Source: Oscillatoria sp. FACHB-1406
GTDB lineage: Bacteria; Cyanobacteriota; Cyanobacteriia; Cyanobacteriales; Spirulinaceae
Assembly (NCBI RefSeq): GCF_014698145.1
Contig: NZ_JACJSM010000002.1
Location: 310,001-374,000 of the forward strand
Reading direction: 5' to 3'
Length of the DNA stretch: 64,000 bases
A program made the translations under genes and the position numbers. This document shows positions 48,283-57,362 of this stretch, one piece after another (the first letter of the stretch is position 1; each line of letters opens with the position of its first letter). A model generated the notes under the pieces. It saw only the letters and a program-made list of their open reading frames with translations. It searched no databases and was not told the origin of the DNA.

Positions 48283-49425
48283 CTAATCGATCGGGTTGAA
48301 CGACGGTAGATCTGCTCGGGGTGAGGGAGTGACTCGTTCGTCTGGAAGCGCGGTAGTTGAAACCATTGCCGCGATCGCGATTTCGGGAGAGACGGCGAAA
48401 GGCAGGCGATGGATATCGGAGTTGGGAGCGCAAGCCATTTCAGCCGCGCGCCGCAATTCGCTGAGGGAAACTCGAGCCAGTCCTAAATCTTCTAACGTCT
48501 GCGGCAGACCGATTTCCGCATAAAATTTTAATAATTGCTGGCGGGCTGCGAGCGCGAGTTGATTGCCTTGAATCATCTCCTCGAGGCGCAGTTGCACGAG
48601 AATTCCGTAGGCAACTTTTTCGCCGTGTAACGTTTTGCGCTCGCCGCTGATGTGAGTCAAGCCGTTGTGGATGGCATGAGCGGCAACGGTACGGCATTGC
48701 GCGCCGCCGATCCCGCCGATAACTCCGGCTAGCAACACCGTAGCATCGACAACTTCGCGCCAATCTTCACTGCCGGGATTTTGTAAAGCTGAAACGGACT
48801 TTTGTAGGAGCAAATCGCGCAAAACTCGCGCTTGTTGCACGGCTGCAATCGTAAGCGTAGCGGCGGAATGTCCGCTACTTACTGAAGCTTCGTACCATTT
48901 CGCGATCGCATCCCCGATCCCCGCCACCAACGCGCGCGGCGGAGCGCTTAAAATTAGATCGTAATCGAGCAGCAGTAAGTCCGGACAGCGAGACAGGGCG
49001 ACATCGTACTGAAATGCCCCTGCTTCGGAATAGATGTTAGAAAGGGCAGTCCACGCCGCACAAGTTGCCGCTGAGGTGGGAACGGTAACAATCGGTAACT
49101 GACAGCGTTCGGCAAGGAGTTTCGACGCATCCAGCGCTTTGCCGCCGCCAACTCCGACAATGAAATCGGCTTGATGGCTGGCAACCGCAGTTTGCAAGTT
49201 ACGAAGCGCATTTTCAGAACAGTCCGCCCCGTAACTGACGCGAGCTTCTTGGAACGACTGCCGCGCGACGAGTTCCTCCCACTGCGGGCGAATGGTTTCT
49301 AAACTTCGAGAACCGGCAACTAAAAGGGGACGATAACCGAGGCGCGCGATCGCTTCTTCTGCTTGCAAAAGCACCTGAGAACCTCGGAGGACGCGCGCGG
49401 GAGCAATTTGTAAGGATGGAAGCAC
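48283..49425 (-). CDS. Iron-containing alcohol dehydrogenase family (glycerol dehydrogenase-like)
   Basis: 380 residues. NAD(P) site GVGGGKALDASKLLAE, VTVPTSAATCAAWTALS, and metal ligands Asp in AGIGDAIAKWYE and His in AAHAIHNGL and LHGEKVAYG. Closest in layout to glycerol dehydrogenase GldA and its relatives; the natural substrate in cyanobacteria is not known to me. The start ATG at 49425 is just after an octamer-like tandem repeat region. Confidence 0.88.
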   Translation of the reverse strand: MLPSLQIAPARVLRGSQVLLQAEEAIARLGYRPLLVAGSRSLETIRPQWEELVARQSFQEARVSYGADCSENALRNLQTAVASHQADFIVGVGGGKALDASKLLAERCQLPIVTVPTSAATCAAWTALSNIYSEAGAFQYDVALSRCPDLLLLDYDLILSAPPRALVAGIGDAIAKWYEASVSSGHSAATLTIAAVQQARVLRDLLLQKSVSALQNPGSEDWREVVDATVLLAGVIGGIGGAQCRTVAAHAIHNGLTHISGERKTLHGEKVAYGILVQLRLEEMIQGNQLALAARQQLLKFYAEIGLPQTLEDLGLARVSLSELRRAAEMACAPNSDIHRLPFAVSPEIAIAAMVSTTALPDERVTPSPRADLPSFNPID

Positions 49426-49437
49426 TTTTTAATTAAT

Positions 49438-49626
49438 AATGGATAATTGATAATGGACAACGGTTAATAATGGACAATTGATAATGGACAACGGTTAATA
49501 ATGGACAACGGTTAATAATGGACAATTGACCAATTGGCTACAGCGGGTAATTGATAGTTTGCTAAGAGCAGTTATTCATTATCAATTATTCATTATCCAT
49601 TATCCATTATCCATTATCCATTATTT
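49438..49626. repeat. Short tandem repeats of GATAATGGA / TCCATTATC type
   Basis: Tandem and dispersed copies of TTAATAATGGACAA, TTGATAATGGACAA and, on the other flank, (TCCATTA)n at 49590-49624. The left and right blocks are complementary, so the whole can fold back. Similar units recur at 22006-22080, 50318-50356 and 51262-51297. Cyanobacterial short-tandem-repeat type. Confidence 0.75.
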
Positions 49627-50211
49627 TCTATTGTACTGAGCCGGTCGATTGCTAGGAGGACTATCCTTTTGCGAGTCGGTGCTGTCCGGAGTGGGGAGTT
49701 GAGCGAAGTTTTTCGAGAAAATGTTAATTTTCAGCGATTCTTGATTGTTAGTCGCGAACGAGCGTTCGGCTTGACCGAGATAAAGCGGTTGGGAAATCCC
49801 CGGTTCGGGATGCAGCATCGTTCTAGCGCGGATAATCAATTTTCCTTCACTACCCCCTACGCGTCCATAGGGTTTAAGGTTTGAGGCAGCCTGTCTCAAA
49901 GTTGCTTCGACTTCCGATTCGGTGACGGTGGGAGGGATAGCAATAGTTGCTTTATCGGCGGCATTGTCAAATACTAGCGCGTAGCGCACTGAACCGGGAA
50001 CATCCGTGCGGGCGAACAAACCCAAACCCAAGGCAAAAACGCTAGCTGTAACTACCCCCATAAAACTGGTTACGCCCACAAGACGAAAGCGCAGTCCCCA
50101 TTTGAAGATAAAAGCGGCAACCGTCAGCACTAAACAAAAGAGCGTCAGAATTCCGAGCCATTGGGTATAGGTGAATAAATCAATTTCGAGGAGTTTGGCA
50201 AAAAAATTCAT
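49621..50211 (-). CDS. ycf51: Ycf51-family membrane protein
   Basis: 196 residues. Two transmembrane helices near 18-37 and 46-70 (LGILTLFCLVLTVAAFIF and LVGVTSFMGVVTASVFAL), then a soluble domain (RYALVFDNAADKATIAIPPT, EVEATLRQAASNL) and a disordered Pro/Ser-rich tail. Matches the Ycf51 family shared by cyanobacteria and some algal plastids; function unknown. The stop codon sits at the edge of a short tandem repeat. Confidence 0.85.
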   Translation of the reverse strand: MNFFAKLLEIDLFTYTQWLGILTLFCLVLTVAAFIFKWGLRFRLVGVTSFMGVVTASVFALGLGLFARTDVPGSVRYALVFDNAADKATIAIPPTVTESEVEATLRQAASNLKPYGRVGGSEGKLIIRARTMLHPEPGISQPLYLGQAERSFATNNQESLKINIFSKNFAQLPTPDSTDSQKDSPPSNRPAQYNRK

Positions 50212-50317
50212 TCGTAATTCGTAATTGGTAAATTAGGGAGCAGGAATGGGTAAACGGAGAAGAGAGCTAGGTTGCGTATCGTTGACGCGATCGCACAGCA
50301 ACAAGTATTTTATTGTC

Positions 50318-50356
50318 CATTATTCATTATTCATTATTCATTATTCATTATTCATG
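50318..50356. repeat. TTATTCA tandem repeat overlapping a gene end
   Basis: Five to six copies of the heptamer ATTATTC (as in CATTATTCATTATTC) between ycf51 and the S66 peptidase gene. The last codons and stop of the peptidase lie inside the array. Confidence 0.75.
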
Positions 50357-51258
50357 ACTTCCAACGTACCGCGATCGCCATCCAACCGCGCTAACTGACC
50401 GACAGGCAACGCCCAATTTTGCCCGTCGTGACCGAAGGGAAGCCCGGAAACCACCGGAATTCCTAAATCCCCCAAGCGATCGCGCAATACTTCTTCTGCC
50501 GTCCAACTGGAAACACCGACAGCAGTATCGCAGTAACTAAAACGCCCGATCGCAATTCCGGCTACTCCCTCCAATGCGCCCAGCATTCGCCAATGGGTTA
50601 ACATCCGATCGAGGCGATAGGGTGCTTCAGAAACGTCCTCTAAGGCTAGAATTGCGCCTTTTAAGGAGGGTTGTAGGGGGGTTCCGAGGAGGTGCGTCGC
50701 TACGGTTAAATTCGCGGGAAACAGCCTTCCGCAAGCCGTGCCGCCTCCCCAGCCACAGCCTTTTAAGGGCGCTAAGGGACGACCTTCTACGAGGTCGAAC
50801 AAGCGCTGTAAGGATTCTGGCGGTTCGGCAGCGATCGTGGTTAAAACCGGCCCGTGAACGCTGCTAATCCCCGCTGTGGCAAGACTCCACAACAGGGCGG
50901 TAATATCGGAGAACCCAATCGTCCATTTGGGAGTTAGAGTGGCTTTTCCGTCTTCCTGCCAATCCCACTTTTCCAAGAGGCGGGCGCTGCCAAAGCCGCC
51001 ACGCGCGCAAAGAATGCCCCGACAGTCGGGATCGAACCAAGCGTCGGCTAAGGATTGACGGCGTTGCTTGTCGGTTCCGGCGAGATAGCCTTCGCAGGCG
51101 TTCCAACTCTCGGTTAGTTCGAGGCGATAGCCGCGCGATCGCCAGATTTCTAAACCTTGCTCGAAGGCCTCAAATTCGCGCAACCGACCGCTGGGTGCGA
51201 CGACTTTTAAGCAATCTCCAGGCTTGAGGAACGGGGGGTGTCGCAGAGAGAAAGACAT
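50341..51258 (-). CDS. S66-family LD-carboxypeptidase (LdcA-like)
   Basis: 305 residues from ATG 51258 (MSFSLRHPPFLKPGD); the open frame extends 43 codons further upstream but through repeat sequence. Peptidase that trims L,D-bonds in muropeptide recycling. Nucleophile Ser in IGFSDITALLW, Glu in LALEDVSEAPYR and His in LPFGHDGQNW complete the S66 triad. It is near the usual length for LdcA. The C-terminal VMNNE is encoded by the heptamer repeat. Confidence 0.92.
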   Translation of the reverse strand: MSFSLRHPPFLKPGDCLKVVAPSGRLREFEAFEQGLEIWRSRGYRLELTESWNACEGYLAGTDKQRRQSLADAWFDPDCRGILCARGGFGSARLLEKWDWQEDGKATLTPKWTIGFSDITALLWSLATAGISSVHGPVLTTIAAEPPESLQRLFDLVEGRPLAPLKGCGWGGGTACGRLFPANLTVATHLLGTPLQPSLKGAILALEDVSEAPYRLDRMLTHWRMLGALEGVAGIAIGRFSYCDTAVGVSSWTAEEVLRDRLGDLGIPVVSGLPFGHDGQNWALPVGQLARLDGDRGTLEVMNNE

Positions 51259-51261
51259 TAA

Positions 51262-51297
51262 TAATGAATGGTGAATAATGAATAATGAATGGTAATG
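51262..51297. repeat. AATGAAT-type short repeat upstream of the S66 gene
   Basis: AATAATGAATGGTGAATAAT and neighbouring copies immediately upstream of the peptidase start; same sequence family as the arrays at 49438 and 50318. Confidence 0.65.
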
Positions 51298-51508
51298 GTA
51301 ATCGGTAGGGGCGCGGATTTCGAGACGGGGCGGCTCCAATTTTCGAGGGAACCTCAAGGGGCGCGCTAGTCGAGGTTCCCTCGACAATCAAGCGCTGCCC
51401 CGTGAAAACAGCGCCCCTAAAACCTCGAAATTAAACGCCGCCCCGTAGGGGTGAATGGTATTCGCCCGCTGGGTGTACCTCGTCCATGTGAAAACTGCTA
51501 TATTGCGT

Positions 51509-52468
51509 TTAAAAGAGTGTAAACCCGAAGCCGACCCCGAAAATGAAGTTATTAAAGTCGATATTGGGGTCGGAGGAACCGCCAAAACTGCGCCCGCCGA
51601 ATAGTTCGATCTGGCTGTGGGGAGAAAGTTGATAGCTCAGGCGTGCAAGCAGTTCGTGGTAGCGATCGCTCCGTTCGATGCGGGTAAAATCGGTATAGAC
51701 AAATTCGTATTCTAAGCCGAGTTCTAAGGCTTGGTAAGGGGTGTAGTTTAAGGCGGTTCTCAGTGAATGAAGGGTTTGCGATCGCGAGTCCGGTTCGGCA
51801 AAACTAAAACGCAGTAGGTAAGAAGTGTCTAGATTCAATCGGGCGGCAAGGGGATCTCGCCGTCGTAGTTGTCCGTAGAGCGTATGGCTATTAAGAAAAC
51901 GATCGCCTCCCTCGCGCGCAAATAACTGTTGGTTTTCCCATCCCAGTTCGACTTCGGTGCGATCGAAAACAGTTTGGGAAACGCCAGCATTAAAATTCAA
52001 CCCCTTGTAATCATAGTCGTATTGCTGTTGGTAACGATTCGTGCTGCCGCCAATGGAGGCAAAGAGGGTCGTTGTCGGTGTCACTTTCTGTAAGGTTAAA
52101 AACGTTAAGTTGGCTCGAAATAATCCGTCATCAATCGGATCGACTTCTGCAAAAACGTTGCTACTCCTCGAATATCCTATCCATCCGAGTAAATAGGCGT
52201 TTGCTTCAGCCTGCGGTTGGGGTTTAGGAAGTTCTTCGAGGCGCAAAGTCCCGAGTTCTGGGTCGCTGGGGGGAGTTTCACTTTCGGACTCGGGGGGATT
52301 TTGCGCGATCGCGGGAGCAAATTTTATTTCGGGTAGCGGTTCGACGCGATCGCGGGCTGGAACAAAGTATGATTCTCGAGAGTCTTCATGGGGTAAAGCA
52401 GCGATCGCGCCATCGCTCGCAACGGGATTGAGGGCAACAGATAAACCGAGAGTCGTTAAAAAAAACAT
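51509..52468 (-). CDS. Predicted outer-membrane beta-barrel protein
   Basis: 319 residues. A hydrophobic N-terminus serves as signal; then a Pro/Glu-rich linker (residues about 50-85). From about 90 on there are alternating strands with aromatic girdles (NAYLLGWIGYSRSS, NRYQQQYDYDYKG) to a C-terminal strand ending in Phe (GVGFGFTLF), the typical barrel-assembly signal. No plug or OmpA domain. It is divergent from the FecR-domain gene 241 bp away, so the two may work together at the envelope. Confidence 0.8.
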   Translation of the reverse strand: MFFLTTLGLSVALNPVASDGAIAALPHEDSRESYFVPARDRVEPLPEIKFAPAIAQNPPESESETPPSDPELGTLRLEELPKPQPQAEANAYLLGWIGYSRSSNVFAEVDPIDDGLFRANLTFLTLQKVTPTTTLFASIGGSTNRYQQQYDYDYKGLNFNAGVSQTVFDRTEVELGWENQQLFAREGGDRFLNSHTLYGQLRRRDPLAARLNLDTSYLLRFSFAEPDSRSQTLHSLRTALNYTPYQALELGLEYEFVYTDFTRIERSDRYHELLARLSYQLSPHSQIELFGGRSFGGSSDPNIDFNNFIFGVGFGFTLF

Positions 52469-52709
52469 ATTTTATAGCTTTAAGATTTCTGGCGTTTAAA
52501 TCCCAACATTCGACGAATTTTTAAGAGTTGCCGACAAACGCGGCGATCGCATTCATTAACATTTTCTGACATTTTCGCCTATTTCTCCCAATCGGGAATC
52601 GCTCTTTTTGACCTTTAGATTTCCGCATTATCACTCCCCCCAAGTCTCGCTCCCCATTAGTTATAGTTAGATCGAAAGAATTATTTAAGAACCGGAATTT
52701 TTGAGGAAA

Positions 52710-53846
52710 ATGTTACGTTCTATCTTTCTCCTATCGCTTTGGATCGCGTGTAGTACATCCCCGTTCTTGTTTCCGGGGGCGGCAAAGGCGCAAACGGCGC
52801 TGACGCGAGCGGTTATTGAGTCGTTACGCAACCGCGCTCGCTTAATTCCGCAAAATCAAGCGGCTCGGGCGGCGCGCGCTTCCGATGCAATGCGTCCCGG
52901 CGATGCGATCGCAACGGCCGCCAGTTCGACGGTCGATTTGCGCTTTAACGATCGCTCCCTAGCGCGCTTGGGCGAACAAGCGGTGTTTCGGTTTGCACCC
53001 GGCACGCGATCGGTAGATTTAAGCCGGGGAACCTTGCTGTTACTCGCAACGCCGGGGCAAGGACGAACCAACGTGCGCACGCCGAATTCAGCCGCTGGGG
53101 TGCGCGGATCGGCATTATTCGTGCGCTACATCCCGGAGACGGACACAACTTTAGTTGGGGCGCTGACGAATTCTCAGATTGAGGTGTTTAATCGGGATGC
53201 GAGCGATCGCGTCGAATTGCGCGCCGGACAAATGGCTGCGATCGTGCAAGACCAAATTCGCAGTATTTATAATTTCGACCTGCAAACTTTTTATCAAACC
53301 AGTCCCTTAGTTGAAGATTTGAACCTCACTCAACTCGACGCGGGTACTGCCCCCGATGAGGCGATGAACCAAGTCCGCGCGGAGGTACAGGAAGGAGTAG
53401 AAACACAAACTCCCGTGCCATTGAATAGCGAAATTGTCAATCCAGACTTTACCCGTATGATTCCCCTCCCAGTTGTGGCTGGGAATCCCGAATCCGATGC
53501 TGACTTTCCCGAAGCCAATGCAACGGTTGTGAGTTTCGATCCGAGCGAGATTTCGGTCGGTCTGAATCGCCCGAATTTAGTTCCAAATCTAGCAACGCTG
53601 GGCAACCCGACCAATGTACGCTCGCTCGTAGCGGGCGGTGAAATTCAAACCTCTCTCCAGCGACAGGGTATTTTGGTAACATCCGGGGGTTCGGCGAACA
53701 ACAACGGCTGTCGGGGTCAGGGAGGCTGCAATCGACCCAACCGTTCTAACAGACCCTCGGTTCCCCCCGGTCTCGATCCCTTGTTTGTTCCTCCCGGTCT
53801 CGATCCCTTGTTCGTTCCTCCCGGTCAAGTGAGGAAAAACCCATAA
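52710..53846 (+). CDS. FecR-domain exported protein with C-terminal 9-residue repeats
   Basis: 378 residues from ATG 52710 behind GAGG; a TTG three codons earlier is less likely. Signal peptide ends near GAAKAQTA. A FecR-like domain spans about 35-190 (RPGDAIATAASSTVDLRFND, TVRTPNSAAGVRG-type core at GRTNVRTPNSAAGVRGSALF). The C-terminus carries GLDPLFVPPGLDPLFVPPGQ, two copies of a 9-residue unit. FecR-like domains sense or bind envelope ligands. In cyanobacteria they often accompany CHASE2 proteins, and a CHASE2-kinase is convergent 23 bp downstream. Confidence 0.86.
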   Translation: MLRSIFLLSLWIACSTSPFLFPGAAKAQTALTRAVIESLRNRARLIPQNQAARAARASDAMRPGDAIATAASSTVDLRFNDRSLARLGEQAVFRFAPGTRSVDLSRGTLLLLATPGQGRTNVRTPNSAAGVRGSALFVRYIPETDTTLVGALTNSQIEVFNRDASDRVELRAGQMAAIVQDQIRSIYNFDLQTFYQTSPLVEDLNLTQLDAGTAPDEAMNQVRAEVQEGVETQTPVPLNSEIVNPDFTRMIPLPVVAGNPESDADFPEANATVVSFDPSEISVGLNRPNLVPNLATLGNPTNVRSLVAGGEIQTSLQRQGILVTSGGSANNNGCRGQGGCNRPNRSNRPSVPPGLDPLFVPPGLDPLFVPPGQVRKNP

Positions 53847-53869
53847 ACGTCCATTCAATCTTGCAGCCT

Positions 53870-56221
53870 TTAAGCTGAAGTATCTTCAGTAAAGGCGATG
53901 GTTTCTGCTTCTGGATCCCAAGTAGCGTTCTGCGGCGCGATCGCCGATGTTTTTTCAGCGTCGCACACCGTCGTTTCGCTCCCCATCGCCAGCGCTTCGA
54001 TTAACGGTTGTAGGTCGTTGAGAACTTCAGCCGCCGATTGATAGCGATCGCGAAAATCACTGCGAATCATCTTGCTAAGAATTCCCTTCAATGCCGGACT
54101 GACGCTAGCTTTGTCTTCCCAAGCAATCTCTCCCGTCTCCGGATTGTCGTTAAGCTTCGCCGGATGCAACAGCGTCAAAGCCCGAATTGCTAACATTCCC
54201 AGCGCATAGATATCGCTATTAAACCTCGGCTGTCCGAAGGTTTGTTCGGGCGGCGCATAGCCTCGAGAGCCGATCGCGATCGTTTTATGGCGTTCCTCAT
54301 CAGTTTCGCCCACCCGAGCGCTGACCTCCTTCACTGCGCCAAAATCAATCAACACGAGCTTGCGATCGCTATGGCGGCGGATGATATTATCCGGTTTAAG
54401 GTCGCGGTGAATCACGTCGTTCGCGTGGACAAACTCGAGGATAGCCAGTAAATCCTGCAAAATTGACACGACTTGAGCTTCCGATAGTGCTACCTCGATA
54501 GATAACTCCCGAGACAGTAAATAACCATCGACAAACTCTTCCACCAAATAAAACTCATTTCCCTCCTGAAAATAAGCCAGCAATTGAGGAATTTGGTCGT
54601 GATGGCCCAACTTCTCTAAAATTTCTGCTTCCTTACAGAGTAAGCGGTGGGCAATTTTCCAGTGATTGAGGCCATCGCGCGCCAACCGCAATTGTTTGAT
54701 AACGCATTTCGGCGTTCCCGGACGCTGGATATCCAGTGCGATGTAAGTTTGTCCGAAACCGCCCGAACTGAGATTTTGCAAAACTTGATAGCGCCCGCCC
54801 AAGGTCGTTGTCAGCATCTCTTGTTCTCGTTCCTCGAGTAGGTCTCGAAAATCATCTTGTTGGGCGATAATTTCCCGCACGATGGGGGAAGACGCATAAG
54901 ACTTCATTGTTTCGCGCAGTCGTCGCTTGTGCAGCAACTCCTCCAGCGCCCCGAGCGTCGTACTGCCCGCCCCCCCGAGGACAATACCGATTAAAGGCAC
55001 GGTTAGGGGTAGGATTTGGTAACTGCCAATATAGACAGAGTAAGCGATCGCGCTCCAAGCGATCGCACTGCCCGCCGTCCAAGCCAAGCGCATAGGCCAA
55101 AACTTGCGGCGACTGATAAAGAGACCGACCCCAAAAACCAACCCGAAAACCGCGATGCTTTTAGAGGTTGGAGTGGGCAGAAACTCAGCTATCGCTCGAT
55201 GCTGCCAAAAAGTCGCAATCTCGTTGGCTTGCACTTCTACGCCCGACATGGCGTTCGAGAGGGGCGTAGGATGAAAATCTTTTAACGACGGGCTTGTCGG
55301 TCCGATTAAAACGATTTTGTCTCGAAAATACTTGCCGCCTTCTAGGTAAGAATTCCAATTTTCCGAGTCTAGCAAATCGACAAAGGAAATTTGCTCGAAG
55401 GTGTTGCTCTGTCCGTAAAAAAAGATGCGATCGCCCTTTGGGGAAACATAATTAACATCAGCCGCTTGCAAGGTTGCCCGCGCAAAGGATGGCACAGTCG
55501 CCACAAAGTCCAAAAACGTTTGAGCCAAATCGGGGTTTTGCTTCGCCCACAACCAAGGAAACTGACTCGCAAAGCGGTGAATGCGACCGTCTGCCTCTAG
55601 CGGGTAATTAATCGAACCTACCGCCAGTCCGGGAACCCGCAAGCGCTCGTGCGGTTGGGTTAACTGCATCAAATCTCCCGGTCGCAGTTGGTCTTCTTCG
55701 TACACTGCGCCAAGAACGATACGACCGGGATACTTTTGCAGAACGGCGCGCAGTTTAGCATCATCTTCCGCACCGTAAAGGCTGGGGCCATCAAACATCA
55801 AATCCAAGGCCACGGCCTTCGCGCCCGCTTCCATCAGCCGTTGCGCTACGATCGCATAGGCTTCTCTGCGCCAGGGCCAACGTTGAAGCAGTCCAGCGTG
55901 CGGCAACGAGGGGGAACTTGAAAGGGAGCGTTCGCCCTGAGACAAAGAGTAATCGTCGATCGCAACGATGACAATTTCTTTCGGGGGGGCTATTGCGGGT
56001 TTAAAGCGCTGAAAGAGGCTTTGGGCTTGTCGTTCCAGCCATTGCACGCTCTGCGACTCCGTAGCCGTCGCAACAGCCATTGAAAGCGCTAATAAACTGA
56101 CAAGCAGGCTGCTAGTATCGACTCGCTTAATAATCCGTCTGAGGGCAATTGATAGCGTTTGTCCCGGTCGTTTTGGGGGAAAATTTTTCGTTGAGGATAG
56201 GAACGATTGCTTTCCGCTCAT
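53870..56221 (-). CDS. CHASE2-domain serine/threonine protein kinase
   Basis: 783 residues from ATG 56221. N-terminal helix about 36-54; extracytoplasmic CHASE2 domain about 75-345 (VIVAIDDYSLSQGE, KIVLIGPTS, MSGVEVQANEIATF); helices near 355-420; kinase about 478-755 with glycine loop SSGGFGQTY, Lys509, HRDLKPDN with Asp607, IDFGAVKE and YAPPEQ. All catalytic residues are present. It shares its sensor type with the CHASE2-cyclase at 36.5 kb. The upstream small gene ends 25 bp before it on the same strand, so they form an operon. Confidence 0.94.
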   Translation of the reverse strand: MSGKQSFLSSTKNFPPKRPGQTLSIALRRIIKRVDTSSLLVSLLALSMAVATATESQSVQWLERQAQSLFQRFKPAIAPPKEIVIVAIDDYSLSQGERSLSSSPSLPHAGLLQRWPWRREAYAIVAQRLMEAGAKAVALDLMFDGPSLYGAEDDAKLRAVLQKYPGRIVLGAVYEEDQLRPGDLMQLTQPHERLRVPGLAVGSINYPLEADGRIHRFASQFPWLWAKQNPDLAQTFLDFVATVPSFARATLQAADVNYVSPKGDRIFFYGQSNTFEQISFVDLLDSENWNSYLEGGKYFRDKIVLIGPTSPSLKDFHPTPLSNAMSGVEVQANEIATFWQHRAIAEFLPTPTSKSIAVFGLVFGVGLFISRRKFWPMRLAWTAGSAIAWSAIAYSVYIGSYQILPLTVPLIGIVLGGAGSTTLGALEELLHKRRLRETMKSYASSPIVREIIAQQDDFRDLLEEREQEMLTTTLGGRYQVLQNLSSGGFGQTYIALDIQRPGTPKCVIKQLRLARDGLNHWKIAHRLLCKEAEILEKLGHHDQIPQLLAYFQEGNEFYLVEEFVDGYLLSRELSIEVALSEAQVVSILQDLLAILEFVHANDVIHRDLKPDNIIRRHSDRKLVLIDFGAVKEVSARVGETDEERHKTIAIGSRGYAPPEQTFGQPRFNSDIYALGMLAIRALTLLHPAKLNDNPETGEIAWEDKASVSPALKGILSKMIRSDFRDRYQSAAEVLNDLQPLIEALAMGSETTVCDAEKTSAIAPQNATWDPEAETIAFTEDTSA

Positions 56222-56246
56222 AAATTCATCACTCGAGAAGATTCCC

Positions 56247-56669
56247 TTATAGTTCCTCAAACAACGCTAAAATCTGGTCGAATATGTTTTCACCGGTGCG
56301 AGTTTTGAGAATGGCGTAAACTAAATCGAGGAAAGCATCGTCAATATGGCGATCGCCCTCGATTAACTTACTGGCCGAGTAAAACATTAAATCGTCAGCT
56401 TGCAGGTCGTTCGTTTGCCCGGTTTGCCAACAGTTTGCTTGACTCACAGGGCTACAGTTGCGGTCTTTACTCCAAGATATAGCGCGACCGCGCAGGGTCA
56501 ATTGGAACCAAACCACTTCCTCGTTTTGAAGCTCGACAAAGAGATCGAAGTAAGGCTCGCCCCCTTGATACCATACTCGCGTGCGTTCTTCCTTGGAGTC
56601 GGTCGCTAAGGGCTTGCGATCGATTCGTCGTAAAGAGGCACCAAGTGCTGCTATTTCGGGACTATTCAT
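56247..56669 (-). CDS. Conserved protein of unknown function upstream of CHASE2-kinase
   Basis: 140 residues, soluble, unknown. Beta-rich middle (TRVWYQGGEPYFDLFVELQN, VVWFQLTLRGRAISWS) and helical C-terminus (IDDAFLDLVYAILKTRTGEN). No signal peptide or catalytic motif. It is 25 bp upstream of the kinase gene, so it may be a substrate or regulator, which is inference only. Confidence 0.78.
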   Translation of the reverse strand: MNSPEIAALGASLRRIDRKPLATDSKEERTRVWYQGGEPYFDLFVELQNEEVVWFQLTLRGRAISWSKDRNCSPVSQANCWQTGQTNDLQADDLMFYSASKLIEGDRHIDDAFLDLVYAILKTRTGENIFDQILALFEEL

Positions 56670-57362
56670 CGGAAAATTTGGGTTTGAAACCCCGCTGTTT
56701 GACGGCGGCTTTATAAGGGTGGTATTGGAATCTGAGGCTACTGAAGGAGCCGATCGCTATTGTGTTTACCCCAACCCTTTACCGAAAGATTGGGTCTAAA
56801 GCCCCGTCCTTCGACAGGCTCGGGAACACCTTCCAGGACGGCTTTTTCTTCTTTATCTTAAGGCTTCTGACGAGTTCCCGTAGAACATCCGAGTGCATTC
56901 ACGCCGGGGAGTATGTCAAAAGAATCTCTCGTGCATCGGACGATAGGTTGCGTGCTGTTTAGTCTACAACAAGGCTTTAGCCATTCGTACCGAAGCTCGG
57001 TACGAATGACCGAAAATAATGGGATACAGAGCTACGCCCACTTCGGCAGGCTCAGTGCATCGCTTCTAGGGCGGATGCCTGATGGTAGGATAAAGGCATC
57101 CGCCACACAGTCAGAGACTCGCGCCAAGAGCGGAGGAACCTGTCTCGCAATGGGCGTAATTTCCTGGGAAAGTTTTGGCTCCAAGGGAGCAGAAAGAATT
57201 TTCTCATACAGCGGTGGGGCGCATCGCAGTGAATTTTGGTGAGGGTAAAGTTATTAGACTCCCTACGATCCAAGAATCCTCGCATCTTTAGGGCGAGGAG
57301 CCGTCAAAAGAGCGTGCGGACTACGATCCCTTCTTAATGCTAACGCTTCGCAAACCGGGGTT
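56670..57362. other. Long intergenic region with probable insertion-sequence relic
   Basis: 693 bases without a supported gene. GGGTTTGAAACCCCG (56688-56702) and GGGTCTAAAGCCCCG (56790-56804) are diverged copies of one motif, each followed by a GACGGC-GGCTTT or GGACGGCTTTTT tail. At 57277-57299, TCCTCG / CGAGGA with GCATCTTTAGGG between resembles the right-end hairpin of IS200/IS605-type elements, preceded by a short frame ending LPTIQESSHL. This may be the remnant of a tnpB element. Confidence 0.35.

Noticed and set aside
49438-49626. Possible CRISPR array
   Set aside because: Units are 7-15 bp with no unique spacers of constant length and no cas genes nearby.
57052-57285. 77-codon minus-strand frame
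   Set aside because: Lies in the suspected insertion-sequence relic, opposite the TnpB-like end, without a plausible start.
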